This document shows, one piece after another, positions 1-8,259 of a stretch of DNA of 58,082 bases. This DNA comes from Pseudonocardia xinjiangensis (GTDB lineage Bacteria; Actinomycetota; Actinomycetes; Mycobacteriales; Pseudonocardiaceae). The notes beneath the pieces were generated by a model that did no database searches, was not told the DNA's origin, and saw only the letters and a program-made list of their open reading frames with translations. Where the stretch lies: assembly GCF_012911925.1 (NCBI RefSeq), contig NZ_JAAXKY010000029.1, positions 1-58,082 of the forward strand, read 5' to 3'. Each line of letters begins with the position of its first letter. The first letter of the stretch is position 1. The position numbers and the translations under genes are program-made.

Positions 1-21
1 ACTCGCGGGGGTGGGGGTGGG

Positions 22-1359
22 TCAGGGGTTCCTGGCGGCCGGTTCTCCTGTGACGGACGCGGTCCTCGTCAGCGTCAGGCCCGTGGTCTCCGGGGCGAGC
101 GTCTGGGAGACGAGCGCACCGACCGCGCAGAGCGCCGCGCCGATGACCATCGAGGCGCCGATGCCGATGGTGGAGATCCCGACCGGGAGCAGGAACGTCC
201 CGATGGCGGCTCCGATCCGGCTGAACGCGGAGGCGATGCCCACCCCGGTGGACCGGACGTCGGTGGGGAACACCTCGATCGGGTAGACGGCGGTCAGGTT
301 GCCCGACAGGGCGTTGAAGAACGAGAACAGCGCGAAGCAGACCACGATCACCAGCGCGGGGGCGTGGGTCCACACCCCGACCACGAGCAGGGCCGCTGCC
401 ATGATCCAGAAGGGCCCGATGAGCTGCCTGCGACGCCCCATCCGCTCGATCGTCAGCATGCCCACCACGGCTCCCACCGCGGCGATGCCGTTCGCCGCGA
501 TCGTGCCCGCCCGGGGGTCCGCCAGCTGGAGCGCGGCGAACACCTGCGGCGCGAAGGTGAAGATGGCGAAGTAGGGAGCCACCAGGCAGGCCCAGAACGT
601 GCAGACGAAGATCGTGCGCCTGCGCAGACCGGGGGCGAACAGGTCGCGCCAGCCGGCACCCGGCTTCTCCAGGCCGTACTCCTCGCCGTGGAAATGCGCC
701 TCTCCCCCGAGATGGCGGTCGACGATGGCGCGGGCCTCGTCGACGCGCCCCTGGTGCATCAGCCATCGCGGCGACTCGGGCAGCCCGATGCGCAGTGCCA
801 GCACCACGAGGGCGGGCACCGCGCTCGTCACAAGCACCCACCGCCAGCTCCAGCCGGCCAGGTCGACGAGGGCGTAGGCGGCCACGACGGACACCAGGTA
901 GCCGCCGTACCAGAACACCAGCAGCTTCGACAGCCTGCGCCCGCGTCCCCGGGTCGGGGCGAACTCGGCGAGCATCGCGGCGCCGATGGCGTACTCCGCC
1001 CCGATCGCGACACCGAGGAGCAGCCGCACGACGAAGAGCTGCCACGGCTCGGTCACCACTCCCTGCAGCAGGCCGAGGATGACGAAGGCGACGATGTCGA
1101 TCAGGAACAGGCGCCTGCGGCCGAAGCGGTCGGTCAGGTAGCCCACGATCGGGGAGCCCAGGAAGATCCCGATCAACGAGGAGGCGCCGATCAGCCCGGC
1201 CCAGAGCGGGGAGATGTGCATGCTGGTGGCGATCAACGGGAGGACCACGCTGAGCACGCCGAGGTCGTAGCCGTCGAGCCCTTCACCCCACGCCGTGGCC
1301 AGGGTCAGGCGACGCAGGAAACCGCGCTCGCCACGCGCCGCCTCAGCGCCTCCGCTCAT
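22..1359 (-). CDS. MFS transporter, sugar/aromatic-acid type
   Basis: Integral membrane transporter of the major facilitator superfamily, about 445 residues, the usual length, with roughly 12 hydrophobic segments. Family signatures are visible: the loop 2-3 motif LTDRFGRRR, the central ESPRWLM motif typical of the sugar-porter/aromatic-acid branch, and the repeat motif ERMGRRR in the second half. The substrate cannot be told from sequence. The ATG at 1359 is chosen because GAGGGG lies 4 nt upstream; a GTG at 1374 is an in-frame alternative. It lies downstream of the acyl-CoA synthetase on the same strand, with 166 nt between them, so it could import a carboxylic acid that the synthetase activates; this is an inference. 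Confidence 0.9.
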   Translation of the reverse strand: MSGGAEAARGERGFLRRLTLATAWGEGLDGYDLGVLSVVLPLIATSMHISPLWAGLIGASSLIGIFLGSPIVGYLTDRFGRRRLFLIDIVAFVILGLLQGVVTEPWQLFVVRLLLGVAIGAEYAIGAAMLAEFAPTRGRGRRLSKLLVFWYGGYLVSVVAAYALVDLAGWSWRWVLVTSAVPALVVLALRIGLPESPRWLMHQGRVDEARAIVDRHLGGEAHFHGEEYGLEKPGAGWRDLFAPGLRRRTIFVCTFWACLVAPYFAIFTFAPQVFAALQLADPRAGTIAANGIAAVGAVVGMLTIERMGRRRQLIGPFWIMAAALLVVGVWTHAPALVIVVCFALFSFFNALSGNLTAVYPIEVFPTDVRSTGVGIASAFSRIGAAIGTFLLPVGISTIGIGASMVIGAALCAVGALVSQTLAPETTGLTLTRTASVTGEPAARNP

Positions 1360-1525
1360 CGTGCCCCTCGCCACCGGTCGCCGTCAGCGCGCAACCGTGA
1401 CGACCGGGGTCCCGCCCGCGCGGCCCGCACCGTCGGCGAGCCGATCGACGGTAACCACCCCTCGTCGATCACGCTCGTCGCGACGACCGGCGAGCAGCAG
1501 CCCGCACGGCATGTACGGGCGGCCT

Positions 1526-3064
1526 TCAGTGCGACGGCGGGTAGCCCGCACGCAGCTTGCCCTTCTGGAGCTTGCCGGCCTCGCTGCGCGGGAGCGCAGC
1601 GGCGAAGTCGACACTGCGCGGAACCTTGTAGTGCGCGATCCGCTCACGCAGGTAGGCGATCAGCTCCCCCGCCAGCTCCGGCCCGGCCGGGACGCCTGCG
1701 GCGGGCTGGACCACGGCCTTCACTTGCTCCCCCATGTCCGCGTCGGGGATGCCGAAGACCGCGACGTCGAGCACCGCGGGGTGCAGCGCCAGTGCGTTCT
1801 CGACCTCCTGCGGGTAGATGTTCACCCCACCGGAGATGATCACGAACGCCTTGCGGTCGGTGAGGAAGAGGTAGCCGTCCTCGTCCAGATAGCCGATGTC
1901 GCCGGTGGTCCCCCAGTTGGCGTGTTCCGGGTGCTGCGACCGGCGGGTCTTCCCCGGGTCGTTGTGGTAGGTGAACGGGAACACGTCGCGCTCCACGTAG
2001 ACGAGCCCCACCTCGCCGGTGGGGAGCTCCTTCCCGGCGTCGTCGCAGACGTGCAGGATGCCGAACGCCGGGCGCCCGACGGACCCGGGCTTCCGCAGCC
2101 ACTCCGCCGAGTCGATCAACGTCATTCCCAGCCCCTCGCTGGAGGCGAAGTACTCGTGCAGGATCGGGCCCCACCACTCGATCATCTTCCGCTTGACCTC
2201 GACGGGGCACGGTGCGGCGCCGTGGAGGGCGAGCCGGTGCGAGGACAGGTCGTGGGCCGACCGCCGGTCGTCGGGCAGCTTGAGCATCCGGACGAACATG
2301 GTCGGCACCCACAGGCTGTGGGTCACTCGGTGCCGCTCGATCGCCTCCAGCGCGGTCTCGGCGTCGAACCGGGGCATGACCACGACCGCGCCTCCGGTGG
2401 CGTGGACGGTCCCGCAGAACGCCAGGGGCGCGGCGTGGTAGAGCGGCGCCGGGCACAGGTAGACGGTGTCGGCGTCGTAACCGTGGGCTTCGCGCAGGAC
2501 CCGGGCCGCGGGCCGGACGTTGGCGTCGATCTGCTCGCCCGGCAGCGGCGGCCGGATCCCCTTCGGCTGCCCCGTGGTGCCCGAGGAGTACAGCAGGGTG
2601 GCACCGCGCGGCTGGTCGGCGGACGGCTCGGGGGACGCGGCGGTCAGTGCGGCCTCGTAGTCGTCGTACCCGTCCTGCGGGCCGCCCATCGCCAGGTGGA
2701 GCGCCACGCCGGGGGTCCGGCCGGGCAGCCCGGGGGTCGCCTCGGCCATCGCCGCCGAGACGACCAGCGCCTTCGCGCCGCAGTCGGTCACGATGTAGGT
2801 GATCTCCGGTACCGACAGGTGCCGGTTGATCGGGGTGAAGTAGAGGCCGCTGCGCAGCGCCGCCCAGTAGACCACCCAGAACTCCGCGATGTTCTCCGCG
2901 AGGAGTGCGACGACGTCGCCGGGGCGCAGCCCGGCGTGGTGGAGCACGTGCGCGAGCCGGACGGAGCGCTCGTCGAGCTCGGCGTACGTCATCACGGCGC
3001 CCGTGTCGGACATGACCACTGCCGGCTTGTCCGGCGTGAGCGCCGCGAAGGTTCCGGGGAACAC
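1526..3064 (-). CDS. AMP-dependent acyl-CoA synthetase/ligase
   Basis: Class I adenylate-forming enzyme of 512 residues that should activate a carboxylic acid to its CoA thioester via an acyl-AMP intermediate. Visible motifs in order: the P-loop-like LLYSSGTTGQPKG (about residue 160), EYFASSEG (A5 region), GDIGYLDEDGYLFLTDR (A7/A8 hinge), GGVNIYPQEVEN, and the C-terminal catalytic-lysine region SEAGKLQKGKL. The GTG start has a GGGAG Shine-Dalgarno. It resembles FadD-like ligases used in fatty-acid, steroid or aromatic-acid catabolism, but the substrate is not predictable. The neighbouring MFS transporter and flavoenzymes favour a catabolic role. Confidence 0.92.
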   Translation of the reverse strand: MFPGTFAALTPDKPAVVMSDTGAVMTYAELDERSVRLAHVLHHAGLRPGDVVALLAENIAEFWVVYWAALRSGLYFTPINRHLSVPEITYIVTDCGAKALVVSAAMAEATPGLPGRTPGVALHLAMGGPQDGYDDYEAALTAASPEPSADQPRGATLLYSSGTTGQPKGIRPPLPGEQIDANVRPAARVLREAHGYDADTVYLCPAPLYHAAPLAFCGTVHATGGAVVVMPRFDAETALEAIERHRVTHSLWVPTMFVRMLKLPDDRRSAHDLSSHRLALHGAAPCPVEVKRKMIEWWGPILHEYFASSEGLGMTLIDSAEWLRKPGSVGRPAFGILHVCDDAGKELPTGEVGLVYVERDVFPFTYHNDPGKTRRSQHPEHANWGTTGDIGYLDEDGYLFLTDRKAFVIISGGVNIYPQEVENALALHPAVLDVAVFGIPDADMGEQVKAVVQPAAGVPAGPELAGELIAYLRERIAHYKVPRSVDFAAALPRSEAGKLQKGKLRAGYPPSH

Positions 3065-3255
3065 CGTGTCTCCCGCCTGGAGGGTTCGCTCCGATCGTCG
3101 GCGCGTCCCTCACGGCGGTCAAGGCAGGGGGTGACCCGCCGGGGCGAGGGTCACGCGCAGGACGGGTCTTCCGGACGCATCACCCGGCACCGATGAGAAC
3201 CACCGCCCGGCGTGGTCCCCATCGCGACGACGACCACGCCAGGAGAGGACACGGG
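3065..3255. promoter_or_regulatory. Divergent intergenic region, acyl-CoA ligase / PPOX protein
   Basis: 191 nt between two divergently transcribed genes, so it must hold promoters for both. The only clear element is the AGGAGAGG Shine-Dalgarno at 3241-3248 for the rightward gene. I see no obvious operator palindrome. Confidence 0.45.
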
Positions 3256-3771
3256 ATGCCGAGCACCGAGCCGACCACGCAGATCGACCACCGGTACGGC
3301 GATGCGGAGGCCGTTCCCACCCCGTGGTCCACGGCCCAGGAGCACCTTGCGGCGGCAGAGGTCGCCTGGCTCTCCACGGTGCGACCTGACGGCCGGCCCC
3401 ACGTCACGCCGCTGCTGACCGTGTGGCTCGACGGCGCGCTGCACATCTGCACGGGCGAGGTCGAGCAGAAGGCACGCAACATCGCGGCCAACCCGCACGT
3501 CGTGCTCACCACCGGCACCAACGCCCTGCGCGGGGGGCTCGACCTGTCCGTGGAAGGACGGGCCGAACGCGTGACCGACCCGGAGCGGCTGCAGGTCCTC
3601 GCCGACGCGTGGGAGAAGAAGTACGGCAGCGAGTGGCACTTCGAGGTCCGCGACGGTGGGTTCGAGGGCGGGCACGCTCTGGCGCTCGTGTTCCGGATCG
3701 AGCCCACCACGGTCTTCGGGTTCGGGAAGGGCCCCTACAGCCAGACCCGCTGGTGCTTCCCGGGATCCTGA
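3256..3771 (+). CDS. Pyridoxamine 5'-phosphate oxidase (PPOX) family flavoprotein
   Basis: 171-residue protein with the split-barrel flavin/F420-binding fold of the PPOX family. It shows the characteristic N-terminal pattern (VAWLSTVRPDGRPHVTPLLTVW), then a beta strand of the type LHICTGEVEQKARNIAANPHVVL and the C-terminal FRIEPTTVFGFG. Members reduce or oxidise small molecules using FMN, F420 or haem; which cofactor applies here is not clear. The ATG at 3256 is preceded by AGGAGAGG at good spacing; a longer in-frame start at 3193 lacks such a site. It ends 7 nt before the convergent nitronate monooxygenase gene. Confidence 0.88.
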   Translation: MPSTEPTTQIDHRYGDAEAVPTPWSTAQEHLAAAEVAWLSTVRPDGRPHVTPLLTVWLDGALHICTGEVEQKARNIAANPHVVLTTGTNALRGGLDLSVEGRAERVTDPERLQVLADAWEKKYGSEWHFEVRDGGFEGGHALALVFRIEPTTVFGFGKGPYSQTRWCFPGS

Positions 3772-3778
3772 CCCCGGG

Positions 3779-4846
3779 TCAGGCGAGCAGGCCGGACGCG
3801 TCGCGCCACATCCGGGCCACCACCTCACCCGCCGGTTCCTCGGTGGCGAGCGCAGCGCTCTGCCCGGCCCAGTGGTTGACCTCGTCCATGCCGTCCGGTT
3901 CACCCCGCCGCAGCTGCCCGACGAGTCGGAGCTGATCCGGGAACGGCGCCGGACGTGGCGCGCCCGGCTCGGTCCAGGCCCGCACGTACGGCGTGGGGGC
4001 CGCCCGCGCCAGCCGGCCGGAGTAGGCCCGCGTGGCCACGGTGGCCTCCGGGGCCAGGCCGTCCAGCGACGCGGCCCACTCCTTGCTGGTTCCCGTCTCG
4101 GGGCAGCGCAGCAACGCGGTGCCCACCTGTACCGCGCTCGCGCCCAACGCCAGCGCCGCAGCGACCCCGCGCCCGTCGGCGATCCCGCCCGCGGCGATGA
4201 TCGGCACCTGCAGGTGGTCGGCGAACCGGGGAAGCAGGGCGAAGAGCCCGACGTCGGTGCGCTCGGCCGCCTCCTGGTCGAAGCTGCCCCGATGGCCGCC
4301 CGCCTCCATGCCCTGCGCCACGATCGCATCGGCGCCGGCCTCCTGGGCGGTGAGCGCGTCGTCGAGCGTGGTGGCGCAGGCGAACCAGGCGATCCCCTGC
4401 TCGTGCAACCGGCGGACGAAGTCCGGCTCGAAGACACCCATGATCGAGGAGATCACCGTGGGCCGGGCGGCCAGCATGGCCTCGCACTGCGCATCGAACG
4501 CCGGGGGCGGTGGCCCGGGGGCGTCGTCCGGCGTCCCGAACCGCCCGAGGAACTCGCGGGCCTCCGCGACCCGGCGCTCCCGCTCGTCGGGGTCGGCGAC
4601 GGGCGGTTCCGGGATCCAGATGTTCAGCTGCAGTGCACCGGAGGATCCGGCGCGGAACTGCTCCACCCATTCCGCGATGCGCAACGGGGCGAACTGCAGC
4701 ACGCCGGCGCCACCCATCCCACCCGTCTCGGCCACCGCGACGGCCAGCTCGGGTGGACAGGCTCCTGCCATCGGAGCCTGCAGGATCGGCAGCCGCAGGC
4801 CGAACCGATCGCAGAACTCCTGCGCCCGCTGTCGTGCGTCCGCCAC
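3779..4846 (-). CDS. Nitronate monooxygenase-like flavoenzyme (first of a tandem pair)
   Basis: About 355-residue TIM-barrel FMN enzyme of the nitronate monooxygenase / 2-nitropropane dioxygenase family, which oxidises alkyl nitronates. Visible family hallmarks are LPILQAPMAG at the N-terminus, GAGVLQ, the phosphate-binding QGMEAGGHRG motif and IIAAGGIADG. The GTG start at 4846 is chosen because AAGGAGGAGA lies just upstream; an ATG at 4888 would add 14 unlikely residues. It follows another member of the family on the same strand, 42 nt downstream of its stop, so the two are probably co-transcribed. Confidence 0.9.
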   Translation of the reverse strand: MADARQRAQEFCDRFGLRLPILQAPMAGACPPELAVAVAETGGMGGAGVLQFAPLRIAEWVEQFRAGSSGALQLNIWIPEPPVADPDERERRVAEAREFLGRFGTPDDAPGPPPPAFDAQCEAMLAARPTVISSIMGVFEPDFVRRLHEQGIAWFACATTLDDALTAQEAGADAIVAQGMEAGGHRGSFDQEAAERTDVGLFALLPRFADHLQVPIIAAGGIADGRGVAAALALGASAVQVGTALLRCPETGTSKEWAASLDGLAPEATVATRAYSGRLARAAPTPYVRAWTEPGAPRPAPFPDQLRLVGQLRRGEPDGMDEVNHWAGQSAALATEEPAGEVVARMWRDASGLLA

Positions 4847-4888
4847 GGTCTCCTCCTTCGCGGTGCGTGCAGTTCCCCGCACACGCAC

Positions 4889-5977
4889 TCAGCTCGTCGA
4901 GAGCAGACGGTGTGCCTCGCTCATCATGCCGGTGACGATCTGCTCGACGGGCTGGACGTCGCGGACGAGACCGACGCCTGCCCCCGCCGGGAACACCATC
5001 TCCTCCCACTCCCCGGTGGTGTCGACCGTGGGCGGGATCGCGCTGAACGTCGGCATGTCGTACGGGATCCGCGCGCTGTGCGGGAACAGGGTGGTGTGGC
5101 CGATCACTCCGGCGGGCGGGGGGTCGGGGATCTCGCTCTCCCGACCGGCCCACTCGGCGACGGCCCTGGTCGGCAGCAGGCGGTACCGATGCGCCGGCCA
5201 CTCCGGTCCGAAGGCCGTGGTCACCACGGGCGGCCCGGCGGCGTCCACCAGCCGCCGCTTGTACTCGGGGTGAGCGGGGCTCTCGGCGGACGCGACGAGC
5301 CGGGTTCCGACCCACACCCCGTCGGCGCCCGCCCGCAGCGCGGCAGCGGCGGCCACCCCGTCGGCGATGCCGCCAGCCGCGAGGAGCAGCTGCTCGGGAA
5401 ACCGGCCCCGGATCTCGGCGAGCAGGTCGTGCAGCGGGACGACCCCGCGGGCGTGGCCGCCCGCCTCCACGCCCTGCGCGACCAGGCCGACGACGCCGAG
5501 CCCGACCGCACCCGCGGCGAGCTCGACCGAGGACACCTGCATCCACACCCGGGCGCCCGCATCGGTCAGCCGTCGCACCCAGTGCGCCGGCGGCAGGTCG
5601 TGGTGGAACACCACCAGCGGTACAGCGAGCTCGACACAGGCGTCGACGTGCCCGTCCGTGGATGCCGGACCCATGCCGGTCTCGGCGCAGATCAGGTCCA
5701 CGCCCCACGGGCCGTCGGTGAGCTCGCGCAGCTCGGCGGCCATCACGGGCAGGCTCGGTGGGGGATCGGGCGAGGCGCCGATGATGCCGAGGCCTCCCGC
5801 GTTGCTCACCGCCGCCACCAGCGGCGGATGGGCGACGAACCCCATGCCGGCGCCCACGAAGGGGTGCCGGAGCCCGAACTCGCGCGTCAGCCGGGTGCTG
5901 ATGGTCGATTCGTCGCAACTCCAGTGCACTGGACGGTCCGCCGAATTCGTGTTCACACCGATCTGCTGGTCCCCCAC
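4889..5977 (-). CDS. Nitronate monooxygenase-like flavoenzyme (second of the pair)
   Basis: 362-residue member of the same FMN-dependent family as its downstream neighbour but clearly divergent, so not a recent duplication. It contains LRHPFVGAGMG, the QGVEAGGHARG flavin-phosphate motif and LLLAAGGIADG. Such paralogues act on nitronates or, in some catabolic clusters, on other activated carbon acids. The start is uncertain: GTG at 5977 gives an N-terminal extension without a clear Shine-Dalgarno, GTG at 5929 is an alternative, and homology would be expected from about residue 28 (TRLTREFGL). Divergent from the phosphotriesterase-like gene. Confidence 0.86.
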   Translation of the reverse strand: MGDQQIGVNTNSADRPVHWSCDESTISTRLTREFGLRHPFVGAGMGFVAHPPLVAAVSNAGGLGIIGASPDPPPSLPVMAAELRELTDGPWGVDLICAETGMGPASTDGHVDACVELAVPLVVFHHDLPPAHWVRRLTDAGARVWMQVSSVELAAGAVGLGVVGLVAQGVEAGGHARGVVPLHDLLAEIRGRFPEQLLLAAGGIADGVAAAAALRAGADGVWVGTRLVASAESPAHPEYKRRLVDAAGPPVVTTAFGPEWPAHRYRLLPTRAVAEWAGRESEIPDPPPAGVIGHTTLFPHSARIPYDMPTFSAIPPTVDTTGEWEEMVFPAGAGVGLVRDVQPVEQIVTGMMSEAHRLLSTS

Positions 5978-6161
5978 TTTTCCACTGGAGCACGGCCGTT
6001 AGCGCGGCGTCAATTCACTGCATTTATCGCGGAACGACCGAAGGCTCTTCCGTCCACCGACACGACTTACCGGATGATCCGGATCCGTACCTGAATCTGA
6101 CGTCACCATCGGTTACTGTTCCGGCCACGCAGGTGCGCGCGTGACCGACGACGGAGGCGAA
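5978..6161. promoter_or_regulatory. Divergent intergenic region, flavoenzyme pair / phosphotriesterase
   Basis: 184 nt, with a locally AT-richer stretch around 6010-6035 and a TACTGT hexamer at 6114-6119 that could be a -10 element for the rightward gene. GGAGG at 6153-6157 is the Shine-Dalgarno of the next gene. No convincing operator dyad was seen. Confidence 0.35.
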
Positions 6162-7133
6162 GTGGCAGGACAGGTGGAGACGATCCGAGGGCCGGTCGAG
6201 GCCGGCGAGCTCGGCACCGTGCTGATGCACGAGCACGTGTTCGTGGTCAACGAGGAGGTCCACCGCAACTACCCCGACTGGTGGGACGAGGAGCAGGGGA
6301 TCGCGGACGCCATCACGCGGCTGAAGACCCTGAAGGACCACGGAGTGGACACGATCGTCGACGCCACCGTGGTCGGCCTCGGGCGCGACGTCGCGCGGGT
6401 GGCTCGGGTCAACGAGCAGGTGGACCTCCACATCGTCGCCTGCACGGGGTTCTACACCCTCGGCGATGTCCCGCCGTTCCTGATGTACCAAGGTCCGGGC
6501 ACCGCCCTGGGCGGGGACGAACCGCTGATCGACCTGTTCGTCACCGACATCACGGAGGGCATCGCGGGCACCGGCATCAAGGCCGCGTTCCTCAAGTGCG
6601 CCATCGAGGCCGAGCTCACGCCCGGCGTGGAACGGGTGATGACGGCGGTGGCGGAAGCGCACAAGCGCACCGGTGTGCCGATCACCACGCACACCAGCAG
6701 CCCGCTCCGCACAGGTCTGGTCATGCAGGAGGTCCTCGGACGAGAGGGCGTCGACCTCGGCCGGGTGGTGATCGGCCACAGCGGCGACACCACCGATCTC
6801 GACTACCTGCGCACGCTGATCGGCAACGGCTCGTACGTGGGGATGGATCGGTTCGGGCTGGACATCTTCCTCCCGGCCAATGAGCGGGTGGCGACGGTCG
6901 CGGCCCTCGCTGCGGAGGGCCTCGCCGACCGGGTCGTGCTGGGCCACGACGCGTCGTGCCACATCGACTGGTTCCCGGCGGGCTTCCGCGAGCACGGCGC
7001 GCAGAACTGGCACCACACCCACATCCCGGACGACGTGGTTCCCGCCCTCCGCGAAGCCGGTGTGACCGAGGACCAGCTCACCACCATGCTGGTGGACAAC
7101 CCCCGCCGGATCATGGCCCACGACGGGCGCTGA
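6162..7133 (+). CDS. Phosphotriesterase-family metal-dependent hydrolase
   Basis: About 323-residue TIM-barrel hydrolase of the phosphotriesterase/lactonase family, acting with a binuclear metal centre on phosphotriesters, lactones or related esters. Metal ligands can be read: the N-terminal HEH pair (about residues 23 and 25), the bridging carboxylated lysine in FLKCAIE (about residue 145), ITTHTSS, IGHSGD, and the last aspartate in GHDAS. The GTG at 6162 is preferred over GTG 6141 because GGAGG sits 4 nt upstream. Lactonase activity is more common than organophosphate hydrolysis in this family; the substrate is unknown. Confidence 0.88.
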   Translation: MAGQVETIRGPVEAGELGTVLMHEHVFVVNEEVHRNYPDWWDEEQGIADAITRLKTLKDHGVDTIVDATVVGLGRDVARVARVNEQVDLHIVACTGFYTLGDVPPFLMYQGPGTALGGDEPLIDLFVTDITEGIAGTGIKAAFLKCAIEAELTPGVERVMTAVAEAHKRTGVPITTHTSSPLRTGLVMQEVLGREGVDLGRVVIGHSGDTTDLDYLRTLIGNGSYVGMDRFGLDIFLPANERVATVAALAAEGLADRVVLGHDASCHIDWFPAGFREHGAQNWHHTHIPDDVVPALREAGVTEDQLTTMLVDNPRRIMAHDGR

Positions 7134-7213
7134 CCTGGGGCTGCGCGCCGCATCACCATCCGGTCGGGGGGCACAAGGTACGTTCCGGTGGTGAACGGGC
7201 ATGCGTCCCTCGT

Positions 7214-7260
7214 CGTCCCCCGTGACCTGCGTATCAGGGGGTCGCGGGTCACGGGGGACG
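7214..7260. promoter_or_regulatory. Strong 14-bp inverted repeat before the tandem-TetR gene
   Basis: CGTCCCCCGTGACC at 7214-7227 is perfectly complementary to GGTCACGGGGGACG at 7247-7260, with a 19-nt loop. The right arm ends 13 nt before the next start codon and the left arm lies 80 nt after the preceding stop. There is no T-tract, so a leader hairpin or an operator is at least as likely as a terminator. Confidence 0.65.
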
Positions 7261-7273
7261 GCGGTTCCGGGCG

Positions 7274-8155
7274 ATGACCGAGCCCCGCGTGCGGCGAGGA
7301 CGGAGCAGGCAACAGGCCGCGCTGGACCGCGTCGCCAAGCAGATGTTCGACACCTACGGCTTCACCGACACCCACATCGCCGGCATCGCGCGCGAGGCCG
7401 GCGTCTCGCTGTCCACCTTCTACAGCCACTTCGGCTCGAAGGTACGGGCGTATCGAGAGGTCATGGGCATGGAGCCACCGTTGCCGGACGACGACGGCGA
7501 GACCGGCAGGACGCTGACGGCACGCGCCCGGCGCACCCGTGCCGCCCTGATCGCCGCCGCCCGGGAGTGCTTCGAACGGGACGCGTACCACGCGGTGCGC
7601 ATCAGCGACATCGCTGAGCAGGCGGGCAGCGCGGTCGGGTCGTTCTACACCTACTTCTCCTCGAAGCAGGAGATCTTCACCGCCGTGCTGAACGGAGCAC
7701 TCGCGGAGCTGTCGCGGCTGCGCCCGGAGGTCCCCGTCCCCGGCCCCCGGCCCGCGGTCACCCGGGAGGAGCGGCGGGCGCGCGCCGAGGAACGGATCCG
7801 GGCGGCGATCGAGTACTACTTCGACGGGTTCACGCTCCAGGCGACGATGGCGCTGCGCGTGGACGAGGCGGTGTCGATGCACCCGGAGCTGATGCCGCTG
7901 CGGCTGGCGCTCCACCAGGCGTCCGCCGAGCGGATCGCAGGCAGCGTGCGCCGTTGGCAGGAAGCGGGGATCGCCGACCGCGGCCTGGACCCCGAGCACA
8001 CCGGCCACGCCCTCGCGGCGATGGTCGGCCACTCCACGCGCGTGTGGATCGCCTACGGGCAGGAGCACGACCGTGCCACCGCGATCGACACGCTGGTACG
8101 GCTGTGGGTCAACGGCATCGGCCTGGCCGCGGCAGCCGACGCATCCTCCGGGTAG
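7274..8155 (+). CDS. Transcriptional regulator with two TetR N-terminal domains
   Basis: 293-residue DNA-binding protein. Two TetR-type helix-turn-helix units follow each other: the first around residues 13-60 (IAGIAREAGVSLSTFYSHFGSK) and the second around 85-140 (ISDIAEQAGSAVGSFYTYFSSK). An all-helical C-terminal region suited to ligand binding and dimerisation follows. Ordinary TetR proteins carry one HTH and are about 200 residues, so this is a tandem-domain variant. The ATG start is next to the 14-bp inverted repeat at 7214-7260, a natural candidate for autoregulation. The phosphotriesterase-like gene just upstream is a possible target. Confidence 0.88.
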   Translation: MTEPRVRRGRSRQQAALDRVAKQMFDTYGFTDTHIAGIAREAGVSLSTFYSHFGSKVRAYREVMGMEPPLPDDDGETGRTLTARARRTRAALIAAARECFERDAYHAVRISDIAEQAGSAVGSFYTYFSSKQEIFTAVLNGALAELSRLRPEVPVPGPRPAVTREERRARAEERIRAAIEYYFDGFTLQATMALRVDEAVSMHPELMPLRLALHQASAERIAGSVRRWQEAGIADRGLDPEHTGHALAAMVGHSTRVWIAYGQEHDRATAIDTLVRLWVNGIGLAAAADASSG

Positions 8156-8259
8156 CCGCGGCAGGCGCCGGCGCGGGCAGCAGCTGTCGCTCAGCACGCG
8201 ATCCATGGGTCCTCCCTCAGCGCCCCGCTCCTGCGCCCGATCCTGCCGTGGCCGAGGGG
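8156..8259. other. Convergent intergenic gap
   Basis: 104 nt between convergent genes. I see no recognisable terminator stem with a T-run and no coding potential. Confidence 0.5.

Noticed and set aside
364..1839. Long open frame on the plus strand across the MFS and ligase genes
   Set aside because: It is the antisense shadow of minus-strand genes with clear family motifs; its translation is low-complexity and lacks any domain.
5921..5932. Palindrome CCAGTGCACTGG near the second nitronate monooxygenase start
   Set aside because: Lies in or beside the uncertain N-terminal coding region; 12-nt palindromes arise by chance at this length, so no operator was claimed.
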